From: Thioclava sp. GXIMD4216
GTDB taxonomy: Bacteria; Pseudomonadota; Alphaproteobacteria; Rhodobacterales; Rhodobacteraceae
Direction of reading: 5' to 3'
DNA: 64,000 bases
Assembly: GCF_037949285.1 (NCBI RefSeq)
Contig: NZ_CP149926.1
Span: forward strand, 1,715,501-1,779,500
The first letter of the stretch is position 1, and each line of letters begins with the position of its first letter. The notes under the pieces were generated by a model. It saw nothing but the letters and a program-made list of their open reading frames with translations. It ran no database searches and was not told where the DNA came from. The position numbers were made by a program, and so were the translations under genes. Below are positions 8,148 to 16,871 of the stretch, one piece after another.

Positions 8148-8320
8148 ATCCTCTGCCGGCTCTGTGGCGTGCTCTTGGCCCAATCCGGCCATAGTCCCAG
8201 CCAATCCAGCCCCAGAACAAGGAGGACGCAGCCCGCAACGACCAGCATGATCCGCACCTGTCGTTTTGAGGGCGGATGACGTACCCATTTCGCCATCCGC
8301 AGGAGCCAGATCAGGTTCAC
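8141..8320 (-). CDS. tiny conserved-looking membrane protein overlapping hpt
   Basis: A 59-aa frame begins with GTG at 8320, overlapping the hpt stop codon as GTGA, and ends with TGA at 8143-8141. It has a basic N-terminus ([16 protein letters not shown], about residues 8-23), one hydrophobic helix (about 24-45, [17 protein letters not shown]) and a short Trp-rich tail. This is the layout of a single-pass inner-membrane protein. The overlap with hpt implies translational coupling and supports it as a real gene. Small downstream partners like this are easily missed by length cutoffs. Function is unknown. Confidence 0.65.
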   Translation of the reverse strand: MNLIWLLRMAKWVRHPPSKRQVRIMLVVAGCVLLVLGLDWLGLWPDWAKSTPQSRQRIY

Positions 8321-8865
8321 TTTTTGTCATCCAGAAATTTGACTGTGCCGATATAAGGCAGGTTGCGATGACTTTGTGCAAAATCAAGCCCGTAGCCGAT
8401 GACAAACTCGTCGGGAATCGAAAAGCCGCACCAGTCGGCTTTAACGTCGACTTCCCGTCGCGAAGGTTTATCAAGCATGGCGCAGCAGGCGATTTTGCGC
8501 GGACCACGCGCCCGAAGCATCTCCATGATCTTCGAGATCGTGTGGCCGGTGTCGACAATATCCTCGACCACAAGCACATCCCGCCCGCCAATATTTCCGC
8601 GCAAGTCCTTGAGAATGCGGACTTCCCGTGAAGATGTCGTTTCATTGCCATAGCTTGATGCCTCAAGGAAATCGACCTCGCAGGGCAGATGGATCTCGCG
8701 GATCAGATCGGCGATGAACACGAATGACCCGCGCAGCAGGCCGATGACCACCAGCTTGTCGGTTCCAGCGAAATGTTCGGTGATTTCGGCGGCCAATGTC
8801 TCGACACGCGCGGCGATTTGCTTGGCAGAAATGAACGTTTCGATTTCATAGGGACGGTCGGTCAT
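8317..8865 (-). CDS. hpt: hypoxanthine phosphoribosyltransferase
   Basis: Hpt salvages hypoxanthine (and guanine) by transferring them to PRPP to form IMP or GMP in the cytosol. The 182-aa product has the type I PRTase fold, with the PRPP-binding loop VVEDIVDTG at residues 99-107, the GLLRGSFVF segment near 42-50 and the C-terminal purine-contact region [19 protein letters not shown]. The start at 8865 is preceded by AAGGAG at good spacing. Upstream in-frame codons extend into the divergent gene's control region and are not family-like. The last base of its stop region overlaps the next tiny gene. Confidence 0.96.
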   Translation of the reverse strand: MTDRPYEIETFISAKQIAARVETLAAEITEHFAGTDKLVVIGLLRGSFVFIADLIREIHLPCEVDFLEASSYGNETTSSREVRILKDLRGNIGGRDVLVVEDIVDTGHTISKIMEMLRARGPRKIACCAMLDKPSRREVDVKADWCGFSIPDEFVIGYGLDFAQSHRNLPYIGTVKFLDDKK

Positions 8866-8975
8866 CGGCTTTGGCTCCTTGGGAGAGCCGCTTTGCGTGA
8901 TCGGCTCTTGAATCTCGTTCCGTTTATCGCAAGTAAAGGGGCGGCGAAACAAGGGTAATGGGAAGAAGGCCGGGT

Positions 8976-9431
8976 ATGCCAAAACAGTCTGACAGTCGCG
9001 TGCTACCGTATAGCGCACGCCAAATGTATGATCTGGTGGCAGATGTGCAGAATTATCCGAAATTCCTGCCGTGGAATTCTGCGGCGCGTATCCGTTCGAC
9101 CGAGCTTCAGGCCGATGGCTCTACGGTCATGCTCGCGGATCTGGTGATTTCGTTTAAAGTTTTCCGCGAACGCTTTGGATCGCGTGTGACGCTTTGGCCC
9201 GACCGCTACCATATCGATACCGAATATCTTGACGGGCCATTCAAATATCTCAAAAGCACATGGGATTTCGAAGACCTTCCCGAGGGCGGCTGCAAGGTTC
9301 AGTTCTTTGTGGATTTTGAATTTAAAAACATGATCTTGCAAGGCGTTATTGGCACGGTTTTCAACGAGGCCATGCGCCGTATCGTGAAGGCGTTCGAGGA
9401 TCGCGCCCACGCGCTTTACGGCAATGCCTGA
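8976..9431 (+). CDS. type II toxin RatA/Coq10-family lipid-binding protein
   Basis: The 151-aa product belongs to the START-like Coq10/RatA family. It opens with the [23 protein letters not shown] pattern, in which helix 1 is followed by the conserved Tyr-Pro-x-Phe-Leu-Pro-Trp. It also has [13 protein letters not shown] and [19 protein letters not shown] near the end. Alphaproteobacterial members probably act like Coq10, binding ubiquinone, while E. coli RatA was reported to affect ribosome association, so the name on sequence alone is uncertain. The ATG at 8976 follows AGAAGG. An in-frame ATG at 8958 would add six residues. It is divergent from hpt and ends just before a strong terminator. 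Confidence 0.9.
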   Translation: MPKQSDSRVLPYSARQMYDLVADVQNYPKFLPWNSAARIRSTELQADGSTVMLADLVISFKVFRERFGSRVTLWPDRYHIDTEYLDGPFKYLKSTWDFEDLPEGGCKVQFFVDFEFKNMILQGVIGTVFNEAMRRIVKAFEDRAHALYGNA

Positions 9432-9471
9432 GGCGGCCGGAATGCCCGAGGGCCGTCGCTAGATGCTGTCA

Positions 9472-9500
9472 AAAAAAGCCGCCCCAAGAGGCGGCTTTTT
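9472..9500. terminator. bidirectional intrinsic terminator between ratA/coq10-like gene and amtB
   Basis: GCCGCC (9478-9483) pairs with GGCGGC (9490-9495), flanked by A-run on the left and T-run on the right. It would stop transcription from both convergent genes. Confidence 0.9.
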
Positions 9501-9507
9501 AAATGGC

Positions 9508-10686
9508 TCAGGACGTATGGTCATAGGCGCGCTCGCCATGCGAGCTGAGATCGAGGCCGTTATTCTCGTCTTCTTTTGAGACCCGCATCGGGAAGACCCG
9601 TGCGACGAGTTTCGCGATCAGCCAGCTGACGCCAAGTGTGTAAAGCCCGACCACCACCAGCGCGCCCAGCTGTGCCAGCCACGCACCGTGGCCGAGGGCC
9701 GCAATCATGATGGTGCCGAAAATGCCACCGATTCCGTGCACGGCAAAGACATCCAACGAGTCGTCGATGCGGATTTTGTCGCGCAGAAGGATCACGGCTT
9801 CCTGACACAGGATCCCCGCGATGACGCCGATGGCCAAGGCTTCGAGCGGGCCGACAAAGCCTGCCGCTGGGGTGATCGAGGCCAGTCCTGCAATGGTGCC
9901 GGTGACAAGGCCGATCAGGCTGGATTTGCCGAATTTGATGCGCTCCCACAAGGCCCAAGACAGCGAGGCCGCCGAGGCCGAGATATGCGTGACGGTGATT
10001 GCCATTGCCGCCCCGCCATCGGCGGCCAGTTGCGATCCGCCGTTGAAGCCGAACCAGCCGACCCAGAGCATTCCCGCTCCGATGGCCACCAGCACGGGGC
10101 TATGCGGCGGCGTGTGGCGTTTGGCGCGCGGCCCGACCATGACTGCCAGAAGCAGCGCGGCAAGAGCTGCGGTCTCATGCACCACGATTCCGCCGGCGAA
10201 ATCTTTGGTGCCGGTCGCGCCGAAAATCCCGCCATCGGCCATCATGCCGCCACCCCAGATCCAGTGGGTGACGGGCGCATAGACCGCCAGCATCCACAGG
10301 GCACAGAAGGCCAGTACGAAGGAGAAATTGATCCGCTCGACGAAGGCCCCGATAATGAGGGCGGGCGTGATGATGGCGAAGGTCATCTGGAACGCGAAGA
10401 AGGCGATTTCGGGAATCGTGCCCCAAAGCGTTTCGGGTGTAAGCCCGATCAGCGCGATTTTCCCGAAGCCGCCCCAGAAGCCGTTCGCATGACCAAAGGC
10501 GAGCGAGTAGCCGAAGACAAGCCACAAAACGCTCATCAGGGCGGCGACGGCAAAACATTGCATGAAGACCGACAGGACGTTGCGCGCCCGCACCAGCCCG
10601 CCATAGAACAGGGCCAGCCCCGGCAAGGTCATGAATAGAACAAGGGCCGTGGCAACCATAACCCATGCGGTATCTGCTCCGCTCAT
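9508..10686 (-). CDS. amtB: ammonium transporter AmtB
   Basis: AmtB conducts ammonia/ammonium across the inner membrane under nitrogen limitation. The 392-aa protein has about eleven hydrophobic helices. Diagnostic segments are GLALFYGGLVRARNVLSV near the N-terminus, a His in the pore-lining VYAPVTHWIWGGG and a second in FAVHGIGGIFG. The start at 10686 follows GGAGGACG, and the upstream frame to 10803 is not AmtB-like. No glnK is adjacent, which is unusual because glnK-amtB is the common operon. An imperfect dyad TGCGCA...CGCTGCA (10780-10802) lies upstream and could be a regulator site, for example for the NtrC encoded nearby, but this is speculation. Confidence 0.96.
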   Translation of the reverse strand: MSGADTAWVMVATALVLFMTLPGLALFYGGLVRARNVLSVFMQCFAVAALMSVLWLVFGYSLAFGHANGFWGGFGKIALIGLTPETLWGTIPEIAFFAFQMTFAIITPALIIGAFVERINFSFVLAFCALWMLAVYAPVTHWIWGGGMMADGGIFGATGTKDFAGGIVVHETAALAALLLAVMVGPRAKRHTPPHSPVLVAIGAGMLWVGWFGFNGGSQLAADGGAAMAITVTHISASAASLSWALWERIKFGKSSLIGLVTGTIAGLASITPAAGFVGPLEALAIGVIAGILCQEAVILLRDKIRIDDSLDVFAVHGIGGIFGTIMIAALGHGAWLAQLGALVVVGLYTLGVSWLIAKLVARVFPMRVSKEDENNGLDLSSHGERAYDHTS

Positions 10687-10865
10687 CCGACGTCCTCCGT
10701 AAAAAGATAGCGCGCAGGCGGCATATCTCTTCTTGGGGGCCTTGAAAGAGGCAAATCGGACCTTGATCGGGTTAATATCTGCGCATTTTATGAAACGCTG
10801 CAAAAATGGCGTATATTTTGGGGTGTATGATTAAATACTGGCCGTTATGAGAATTTTTCCGGCGC

Positions 10866-11339
10866 TTATTTTAGCGCCGACAGGATTAAATCCAGAGCAT
10901 GTTCGCGGGTATGCAGGCGCACCAGTTCGCGCCCGATGGCGCCGAATTCGCAGGTGCTCGTGACGGGGGCCGCCCAGTCACAGGCCAGTCCGAAACAGAC
11001 GCGCCCTTCGGGTTTATGCTCCGATCCGCCGGGGCCTGCGATGCCGGTGACCGAAACGGCAAGCATGGCACGGCTGTTGCGCAGGGCGCCGGTGGCCATT
11101 GCGCGGGCGACCTCTTCCGAGACCGCGCCGTAGCGGGCGATCGTCTCGGCAGGCACGCCCAGCATTTCGGTTTTGGCGGCGTTGGAATAGGTGACGAAAC
11201 CACGTTCGAAGACGGCGGAGGACCCCGCCAGATCGGTGAGGGCGGCTGCAATCAGCCCCGCCGTGCAGCTTTCCGCGGTGGCAATCATGATCGCGCGGGC
11301 TTTGGCTTCGGCAATGACACGGGGGGCGAGGTCGGACAT
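10866..11339 (-). CDS. CinA-family nicotinamide-nucleotide amidase (PncC type)
   Basis: The 157-aa protein is the stand-alone C-terminal domain of CinA. Such proteins deamidate nicotinamide mononucleotide in pyridine nucleotide recycling. Family motifs are [21 protein letters not shown] near the N-terminus, [15 protein letters not shown] and [22 protein letters not shown]. No N-terminal MoCF-like domain is present, so this is the short PncC/YgaD-type form. It lies 14 bp downstream of pgpA on the same strand and probably belongs to the ispDF-pgpA-cinA operon. Confidence 0.93.
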   Translation of the reverse strand: MSDLAPRVIAEAKARAIMIATAESCTAGLIAAALTDLAGSSAVFERGFVTYSNAAKTEMLGVPAETIARYGAVSEEVARAMATGALRNSRAMLAVSVTGIAGPGGSEHKPEGRVCFGLACDWAAPVTSTCEFGAIGRELVRLHTREHALDLILSALK

Positions 11340-11353
11340 GACGGGGCTCCGGA

Positions 11354-11845
11354 TCAGGACATCAGGATCAGCGGGATATGGTAGAGTGCGGCCAGCACGA
11401 TGGTGCCGATGCCCGCGAAGATCCCCGCGAAGAGGTCGTCCAGCATCACGCCTTGCGGGGTGTGCAGGCGGTCGGCCCAGCCGACAATCGAGGGTTTCCA
11501 GATGTCGAACAGACGGAACAGCAGGAAGGCCGCAACGGGGCCGGGCCAGACCATCGACATATCGCGCATGTAAAAGCCCACAGCAGGAAACAGCATGGCG
11601 AGCCAGAGCCCCGCGACCTCGTCGATCACGATCTCGGAGGGGTCATCGCCGGGGCGGTCTTTCAGTTCGGCAGGCACCGTGATGAAGCCCACAACGGTTG
11701 CAACGACGAAGGCCAGAACCAGCGGCCAGAAGCCCAGCCAGTGCTCGATCGACCATCCCACGGCCAGCGCCGCCAGCGACCCCCAGGTGCCGGAGGCCGG
11801 TTTCAGCTTGCCCGACCAGAAGAAGGTATTGATGAAATTCAGCAT
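11354..11845 (-). CDS. pgpA: phosphatidylglycerophosphatase A
   Basis: PgpA dephosphorylates phosphatidylglycerophosphate to make phosphatidylglycerol at the inner membrane. The 163-aa product has the PgpA signature near the start ([19 protein letters not shown]) and the acidic motif [15 protein letters not shown] in the middle. [15 protein letters not shown] and [15 protein letters not shown] follow, with about four membrane segments. It lies 35 bp after ispDF and just before the CinA-like gene on the same strand. This matches the usual arrangement in Rhodobacteraceae, with all three likely cotranscribed. Confidence 0.95.
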   Translation of the reverse strand: MLNFINTFFWSGKLKPASGTWGSLAALAVGWSIEHWLGFWPLVLAFVVATVVGFITVPAELKDRPGDDPSEIVIDEVAGLWLAMLFPAVGFYMRDMSMVWPGPVAAFLLFRLFDIWKPSIVGWADRLHTPQGVMLDDLFAGIFAGIGTIVLAALYHIPLILMS

Positions 11846-11880
11846 GGGCGTCTCCTCAAGGCGCAGATAGGGCGGTCGGG

Positions 11881-13041
11881 TCAGTCGGCAATCAGGGTGA
11901 CGGTGGCGATGGCGGCGATGCCTTCTTCGCGGCCCGTAAAGCCCAGCTTCTCCGAAGTGGTGGCCTTGACCGAGACACGGCTTGCCTCGCAGCCCATGAT
12001 GCGGGCCAGTTCGGCCATCATCGCGGGCGCGTGGGGGCCGATCTTGGGGCGCTCGCAGATGAGTGTGACATCGGCATTGCCGATCCGGTAGCCCATCTCG
12101 CCCGCGAGCTTGGCGGCATGATCAAGGAAAATCCAGCTGGCCGCGCCTTTCCATTGCGGGTCCGATGGCGGGAAATGGCGGCCGATATCGCCCTGCGCCA
12201 ATGCGCCATAGATCGCGTCGGTCAGCGCATGCATGCCGACATCGGCATCCGAATGGCCTAAAAGCGCTTTGGAGTGCGGAATCTCCACTCCGCATAGAAT
12301 GACGTGATCGCCCTCGGTGAACGCATGCACGTCATATCCGTTGCCCAGTCTTACATCCATTCTGGCGTCCTTTCTTGCCCGCAGGATCGCCTCGGCGCGG
12401 GCGAAATCTGCGGGATAGGTGATCTTGAGATTGTCTTCATGCCCAAGAGTGATCGCAACGTCCATCCCTGCGCTACGCGCAATTTCGACATCATCGGGGG
12501 CAGGGCCCTGATGGGACCGATGGGCTGCCAGAATGGCATCGTAGTGGAAACCCTGCGGGGTTTGCGCGCGATAGAGGCCGCTACGGTCGCGGGTGCCCGC
12601 CACGCGGGCCCTGTCTCCCAGCCACAGCGCATCCGAAACGGGCAGGGCCGGTGCGGCGGCGGGCAGGGTCTCGAGCGCGTCCAGCACGCCTGTCAGAACG
12701 GTTTCGGGCAGGAAGGGGCGCGCGCCGTCATGGATCAGCACCTTGTCGATATTCTGGTGCTCCAAGGCTTCCAAGGCGTTTCGAACCGAGGCATCACGGC
12801 TTTCGCCCCCCGCAATGAGCGTGACGGTGCCGCCGGTCAGTTCCAGTCCGCGCGCCATATCATCGGGATGCAGCACCAGAAGCAGCCGTGCATCCCTGCC
12901 CGCGTTGCGCAGAGCCGTCTGGCAACTGTCGATCGTATGGGCCAGCACCGGTTTTCCGGCCAGCATCTGCCATTGTTTGGGCTGCGTCCCTCCGGCGCGG
13001 GTGCCACGCCCTGCGGCAACGATGATCAATGCAATCGACAT
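11881..13041 (-). CDS. ispDF: bifunctional IspD/IspF isoprenoid enzyme
   Basis: This 386-aa fusion carries out two steps of the MEP isoprenoid pathway. Residues 1 to about 225 are IspD (2-C-methyl-D-erythritol 4-phosphate cytidylyltransferase) with the nucleotide-binding start [12 protein letters not shown], the [10 protein letters not shown] motif and TPQGFHYD. Residues 228-386 are IspF (MECDP synthase) with [14 protein letters not shown], the metal-binding [16 protein letters not shown] and the C-terminal [19 protein letters not shown]. The fusion is typical of many alphaproteobacteria, where the intervening enzyme IspE is separate. It is divergent from dusB, and 228 bp of shared control region lie between them. 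Confidence 0.97.
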   Translation of the reverse strand: MSIALIIVAAGRGTRAGGTQPKQWQMLAGKPVLAHTIDSCQTALRNAGRDARLLLVLHPDDMARGLELTGGTVTLIAGGESRDASVRNALEALEHQNIDKVLIHDGARPFLPETVLTGVLDALETLPAAAPALPVSDALWLGDRARVAGTRDRSGLYRAQTPQGFHYDAILAAHRSHQGPAPDDVEIARSAGMDVAITLGHEDNLKITYPADFARAEAILRARKDARMDVRLGNGYDVHAFTEGDHVILCGVEIPHSKALLGHSDADVGMHALTDAIYGALAQGDIGRHFPPSDPQWKGAASWIFLDHAAKLAGEMGYRIGNADVTLICERPKIGPHAPAMMAELARIMGCEASRVSVKATTSEKLGFTGREEGIAAIATVTLIAD

Positions 13042-13119
13042 CCGAACCTCTTGCCTGTCGAAATCTGTGCCAAGGACTTAGGCGAAGCGCAAGTTCTGTG
13101 CAATCAGAACAGGCTTTTA

Positions 13120-13149
13120 TTGAAATGCGACCAATTTCCGCGTTATGAT
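13120..13149 (+). promoter_or_regulatory. sigma70-type promoter for dusB-ntrBC
   Basis: TTGAAA (13120-13125) and TATGAT (13144-13149) are spaced by 18 bp, close to consensus. A start near 13156 would leave a leader of about 114 nt before the dusB GTG. Confidence 0.5.
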
Positions 13150-13269
13150 GCCTAAATAATGTGCGGATGCATATTTTTCCTGCCTTTCTGCCCATAGAAT
13201 CGCCCGAGGGGATTTGTGAATCGCGGTTCAAGGCGGTAGCAGAAAACCAGAGTTACTTCGGGAAGTTCC

Positions 13270-14244
13270 GTGTCCATCCAGCTTGATAATGTCTTGATCG
13301 ATCCGCCGGTGCTGTTGGCACCGATGGCCGGTATTACCGACAGGCCGTTCCGCAGCCTTGTCGGCGGGTTCGGCGCGGGGCTTGTGGTGTCCGAAATGGT
13401 GGCCTCCGGCGAGATGCTGACGGCAAAGCCTTCCGTGCGGGCGAAGGCCCGTACCGATATGTCGTTGGACATGCCGTCTTCGGTGCAGCTTGCGGGGCGC
13501 GAGGCGCAGCCGATGGGCGAGGCGGCCAAACTGGTGGCGGGGATGGGCGCACGTGTCATCGACATCAATATGGGCTGCCCCGCGAAGAAAGTCACAGGCG
13601 GGGCCTCCGGCTCGGCGCTGATGCGCAATCCCGACCATGCGCTGACCTTGATCGAGGCTGTGGTGGCGGCGGTCGAGGTGCCGGTGACGCTCAAGATGCG
13701 CCTTGGCTGGTGTGACGAAAGCCGGAATGCCGCCGAGATCGCGCGTCGGGCCGAAAATGCGGGCGTGCAGATGATTGTCGTGCACGGGCGCACGCGGATG
13801 CAGTTCTATAAGGGCGAGGCCGATTGGGCTGCCATTCGCGAGGTGGTCGAGGCGGTGCGCATTCCGGTAGTGGCCAATGGCGACATCACCGATGCTGCAA
13901 GCGCGCGCGAGGCCCTGCGCCAGAGCGGCGCGGCGGGGGTGATGGTCGGGCGCGGCATTCAGGGCCGCCCGTGGCTTCTGGCCCAGATTGCCCATGAGAT
14001 CTACGGCACGCCCGCGCCGGAGATCCCGCAAGGGGTGGATCTGGCCGAGCTGATCCTTGGACATTACGAAGAGATTTTGCGCTTTTACGGCGCAGAGCTG
14101 GGGCTTCGGCTCGCGCGCAAGCATCTTGGCTGGTATGCCGAGGCGGCGGGTGCGCCCCTGCGTGACGAGATGGTTCGTGCCCAGACGCCAGAGGCCACGC
14201 GCGCTCTGATCCGGGCCGCATTCGGTGAAAGGATGGCCGCGTGA
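13270..14244 (+). CDS. dusB: tRNA-dihydrouridine synthase DusB (NifR3 type)
   Basis: DusB reduces specific uridines in the tRNA D-loop to dihydrouridine using FMN and NADPH. The 324-aa protein is a TIM barrel with LAPMAGITDRPFR near the N-terminus, the catalytic Cys103 in DINMGCPAKKV and the tRNA/FMN-binding IVVHGRTRMQFYKG. The start is a GTG at 13270 preceded by GGGAAG. Its stop overlaps the ntrB start as GTGA. In alphaproteobacteria dusB (historically nifR3) heads the ntrBC operon, exactly as here, although its enzymatic role is not tied to nitrogen control. Confidence 0.97.
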   Translation: MSIQLDNVLIDPPVLLAPMAGITDRPFRSLVGGFGAGLVVSEMVASGEMLTAKPSVRAKARTDMSLDMPSSVQLAGREAQPMGEAAKLVAGMGARVIDINMGCPAKKVTGGASGSALMRNPDHALTLIEAVVAAVEVPVTLKMRLGWCDESRNAAEIARRAENAGVQMIVVHGRTRMQFYKGEADWAAIREVVEAVRIPVVANGDITDAASAREALRQSGAAGVMVGRGIQGRPWLLAQIAHEIYGTPAPEIPQGVDLAELILGHYEEILRFYGAELGLRLARKHLGWYAEAAGAPLRDEMVRAQTPEATRALIRAAFGERMAA

Positions 14245-15308
14245 CCCTGCCTGCTCCTGGTGTAATCTGGAACTCCCTGCCTATTCCGGCCCTGTTGATT
14301 GACCGCTATGATTGCGTAAGCGAGGTCAATCCCGCAGCCGAGCAGTTCCTCAATCTGTCGGCCCGTGCAATGCAGGGCAAATCCGTCTCCGAGCGGCTGG
14401 CCATCAATGCCCCGCTCGAAGAGATCTTTGCACGGACCCGCTCCGGCCAGACCACGGTTTTCGTGAATGATGTCGAGGTGACCACGGGCGAGAAGGCGCC
14501 GGTGCAATGCAATCTGCAAACTGCCACGCTGGGCTCCGATCCCGACCAGATCCTGTTTCTCATCACCCCGCGCGAGCTGTCGGACCGCCTTGGCCGCGCC
14601 AATATGGCAAAGACCGCGGCGCGTTCGGCGATTGGCATGGCCGAAATGCTGGCCCACGAGATCAAGAACCCGCTGGCGGGGATTGCAGGGGCGGCGCAGC
14701 TTTTGTCGATGGGGCTGACGGGCGAGGATCTGGAACTGACGGATCTGATCGTTGACGAGACGCGGCGGGTGGTCAAGCTGCTTGAGCAGGTCGAGCAGTT
14801 CGGCAATGTCCGTCCGCCGGAGAAGAAGCCTGTCAACATCCATGACGTGCTGGACCGTGCGCGCAAATCGGCAGAGGTCGGCTTTGGCGGGCATATGGTC
14901 ATCCGCGATGATTACGACCCGTCGCTGCCGCTGACGCTGGGCGATGCCGATCAGCTGACGCAGGTCTTCCTGAACCTTCTGAAGAACGCAAGCCAAGCCG
15001 CTAAAACAGAAGGCACAATCACGATTCACACCTTCTACGAACACAAGCTGCGTATCCGCACGGCGGATGGGCGCGGGAAGGCGCTGCCGCTGCAGATCGA
15101 GATCATCGATGACGGCCCCGGCATCCCTGCAGATATCGCGGCGAATGTGTTCGAACCCTTCGTCTCCGGACGCGAGAACGGCACGGGGCTTGGTCTCGCG
15201 CTCGTCTCCAAGATCATTTCCGACCATGATGGATGGATCAATCTCGATTCCGTTCCCGGTCGGACCGTATTCCGTATTTCCCTGCCAGTCGCCCGAGAAG
15301 AGGAGTAA
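14241..15308 (+). CDS. ntrB: nitrogen regulation sensor kinase NtrB
   Basis: NtrB is a cytosolic histidine kinase/phosphatase that controls NtrC according to PII (GlnB/GlnK) state. The 355-aa product has an N-terminal PAS-like domain (about residues 10-110) and the phosphoacceptor H-box [14 protein letters not shown] with His139. A HATPase domain follows with N-box [12 protein letters not shown] and G-boxes DDGPGIP and [12 protein letters not shown]. The GTG start overlaps dusB. No membrane segment is present, as expected for NtrB. ntrC begins six bases after the stop. Confidence 0.97.
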   Translation: MTLPAPGVIWNSLPIPALLIDRYDCVSEVNPAAEQFLNLSARAMQGKSVSERLAINAPLEEIFARTRSGQTTVFVNDVEVTTGEKAPVQCNLQTATLGSDPDQILFLITPRELSDRLGRANMAKTAARSAIGMAEMLAHEIKNPLAGIAGAAQLLSMGLTGEDLELTDLIVDETRRVVKLLEQVEQFGNVRPPEKKPVNIHDVLDRARKSAEVGFGGHMVIRDDYDPSLPLTLGDADQLTQVFLNLLKNASQAAKTEGTITIHTFYEHKLRIRTADGRGKALPLQIEIIDDGPGIPADIAANVFEPFVSGRENGTGLGLALVSKIISDHDGWINLDSVPGRTVFRISLPVAREEE

Positions 15309-15313
15309 CGCCC

Positions 15314-16693
15314 ATGGACGGTACAGTCCTTGTTGCTGATGACGATCGCACCATCCGAACCGTTTTGACCCAAGCTTTGACGCGGGCAGGGTGCCGCGTG
15401 CATGCGACCGCCTCCCTGACCACGCTGATGCGCTGGGTCGAGGAGGGCAAAGGCGATCTGGTGATCTCGGATGTGATGATGCCCGACGGAAACGGGTTGC
15501 AGCAGCTTCCGAAAATTGCCGAACTGCGCCCCGGCCTGCCGGTCATCGTGATTTCGGCGCAGAACACCATCATGACGGCGGTGCAGGCTGCCGAGGCCGA
15601 TGCCTATGACTATCTGCCCAAGCCGTTCGATCTGCCCGATCTGATGAAGCGCGCGCAGAAGGCGCTCGAGCAGAAACGCAAGCATCAGGTCTCGCCGCCG
15701 AAGCCCGTCGAGATCGAGCCGCGCGAGCAGAAAAGCGACCTGCCGCTGGTCGGGCGCACCCAGTCGATGCAGGCGCTCTATCGCCTTGTCGCGCGGGTGA
15801 TGAATGCCGATCTGCCGGTGCTGATCTTGGGGGAATCCGGTACAGGAAAGTCGCTTATCGCACGGGCAATCCACGATTTTTCTGATCGTCGGACATTGCC
15901 CTTCGTGGTCGCGCAGGCCTCGGATCTGCAAGGCAGCGAAGGGGCGGCCTCGCTGATCACGCGGGCCAAGGGCGGCAGTCTCGTGTTTGACGAGGTGGGC
16001 GATTATGACGACGAGACGCAGGCGAAAATCGTGCGCCTGCTGGATGCGCTGCCGGACCCCGCGCCGCGGATCATGGCAACAACGCAGGTCGATCTGGCGG
16101 CGCTGATGGAGGCGGACAAGTTCCGTCAAGACCTCTATTACCGCCTCGGGGGGGTGACCTTGGCGGTTCCGCCGCTGCGTGAAAGGGTGGAGGATATCCC
16201 GCTGCTGGCCGAACATTTCCTTGGCCGCTCGGAGAATGAGGGCTTGGGGCTGCGGCATTTCTCGGCGGATGCGATGTCCTTGGTGCGGGCTTACGCCTGG
16301 CCGGGCAATGTGCGCCAGTTGGAAAACACCATCCGGCGGCTGGTTGTAACCTCTTCGGAGGAAGAGATCTCGCGGCTTGAGGTTGAGGCCGTTCTGGGCA
16401 ATCAACCGGCTGTCGAACCGCTTCGACCAGGCGGGGAAGGCGAAAAACTCTCGGCGTCGATTGCCCGTCACCTGCGCCGGTATTTCGATCTTCACGGGGG
16501 CAACCTGCCAGCTCCGGGGCTCTATGACCGGATCCTGAAAGAGATGGAAGCGCCGTTGATTGAAATCGCTTTGGATGCCACCGGTGGCAATCAGGCCCGC
16601 TGCGCCGACCTTCTGGGCATCAACCGAAATACCTTGCGGAAGAAAATCACCGATCTCGATATTCAGGTGACACGCCGCCGGAAACTGACCTGA
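15314..16693 (+). CDS. ntrC: nitrogen response regulator NtrC, lacking the GAFTGA loop
   Basis: NtrC activates nitrogen assimilation genes when phosphorylated by NtrB. The 459-aa protein has a receiver domain (Asp9-Asp10-Asp11, phosphoacceptor Asp53, Lys103) and an AAA+ domain with Walker A GESGTGKS at 173-180 and Walker B SLVFDEV near 222-228. A Fis-type HTH follows at the C-terminus ([20 protein letters not shown]). Between QGSEGAA and the Walker B region the GAFTGA sequence that contacts sigma54 is absent and the segment is short. The same deletion is known in Rhodobacter capsulatus NtrC, which activates sigma70 polymerase. The ATG at 15314 follows AGGAG in the ntrB end. Confidence 0.97.
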   Translation: MDGTVLVADDDRTIRTVLTQALTRAGCRVHATASLTTLMRWVEEGKGDLVISDVMMPDGNGLQQLPKIAELRPGLPVIVISAQNTIMTAVQAAEADAYDYLPKPFDLPDLMKRAQKALEQKRKHQVSPPKPVEIEPREQKSDLPLVGRTQSMQALYRLVARVMNADLPVLILGESGTGKSLIARAIHDFSDRRTLPFVVAQASDLQGSEGAASLITRAKGGSLVFDEVGDYDDETQAKIVRLLDALPDPAPRIMATTQVDLAALMEADKFRQDLYYRLGGVTLAVPPLRERVEDIPLLAEHFLGRSENEGLGLRHFSADAMSLVRAYAWPGNVRQLENTIRRLVVTSSEEEISRLEVEAVLGNQPAVEPLRPGGEGEKLSASIARHLRRYFDLHGGNLPAPGLYDRILKEMEAPLIEIALDATGGNQARCADLLGINRNTLRKKITDLDIQVTRRRKLT

Positions 16694-16699
16694 AATCCT

Positions 16700-16730
16700 A
16701 CCGCCCGGAGGTTTCTCCGGGCGGTTTTTC
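16700..16730 (+). terminator. intrinsic terminator after ntrC
   Basis: ACCGCCCGGAG (16700-16710) and CTCCGGGCGGT (16715-16725) form an 11-bp stem with a 4-nt loop, followed by TTTTT. It starts 7 nt past the ntrC stop and separates dusB-ntrBC from ntrYX. Confidence 0.92.
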
Positions 16731-16871
16731 ATTGCAAAGCCATATTTAAATTTTCGTTTCTGTGACTTATTTAGCGTGACACTCCTGCCGCGCTGATGTA
16801 ATCTGGCAACAGAAGCAAGAGATGCGCCCAAAAGAAGGACATCCGGCTTTTTCCGGTATTCGGGGGCGGCA

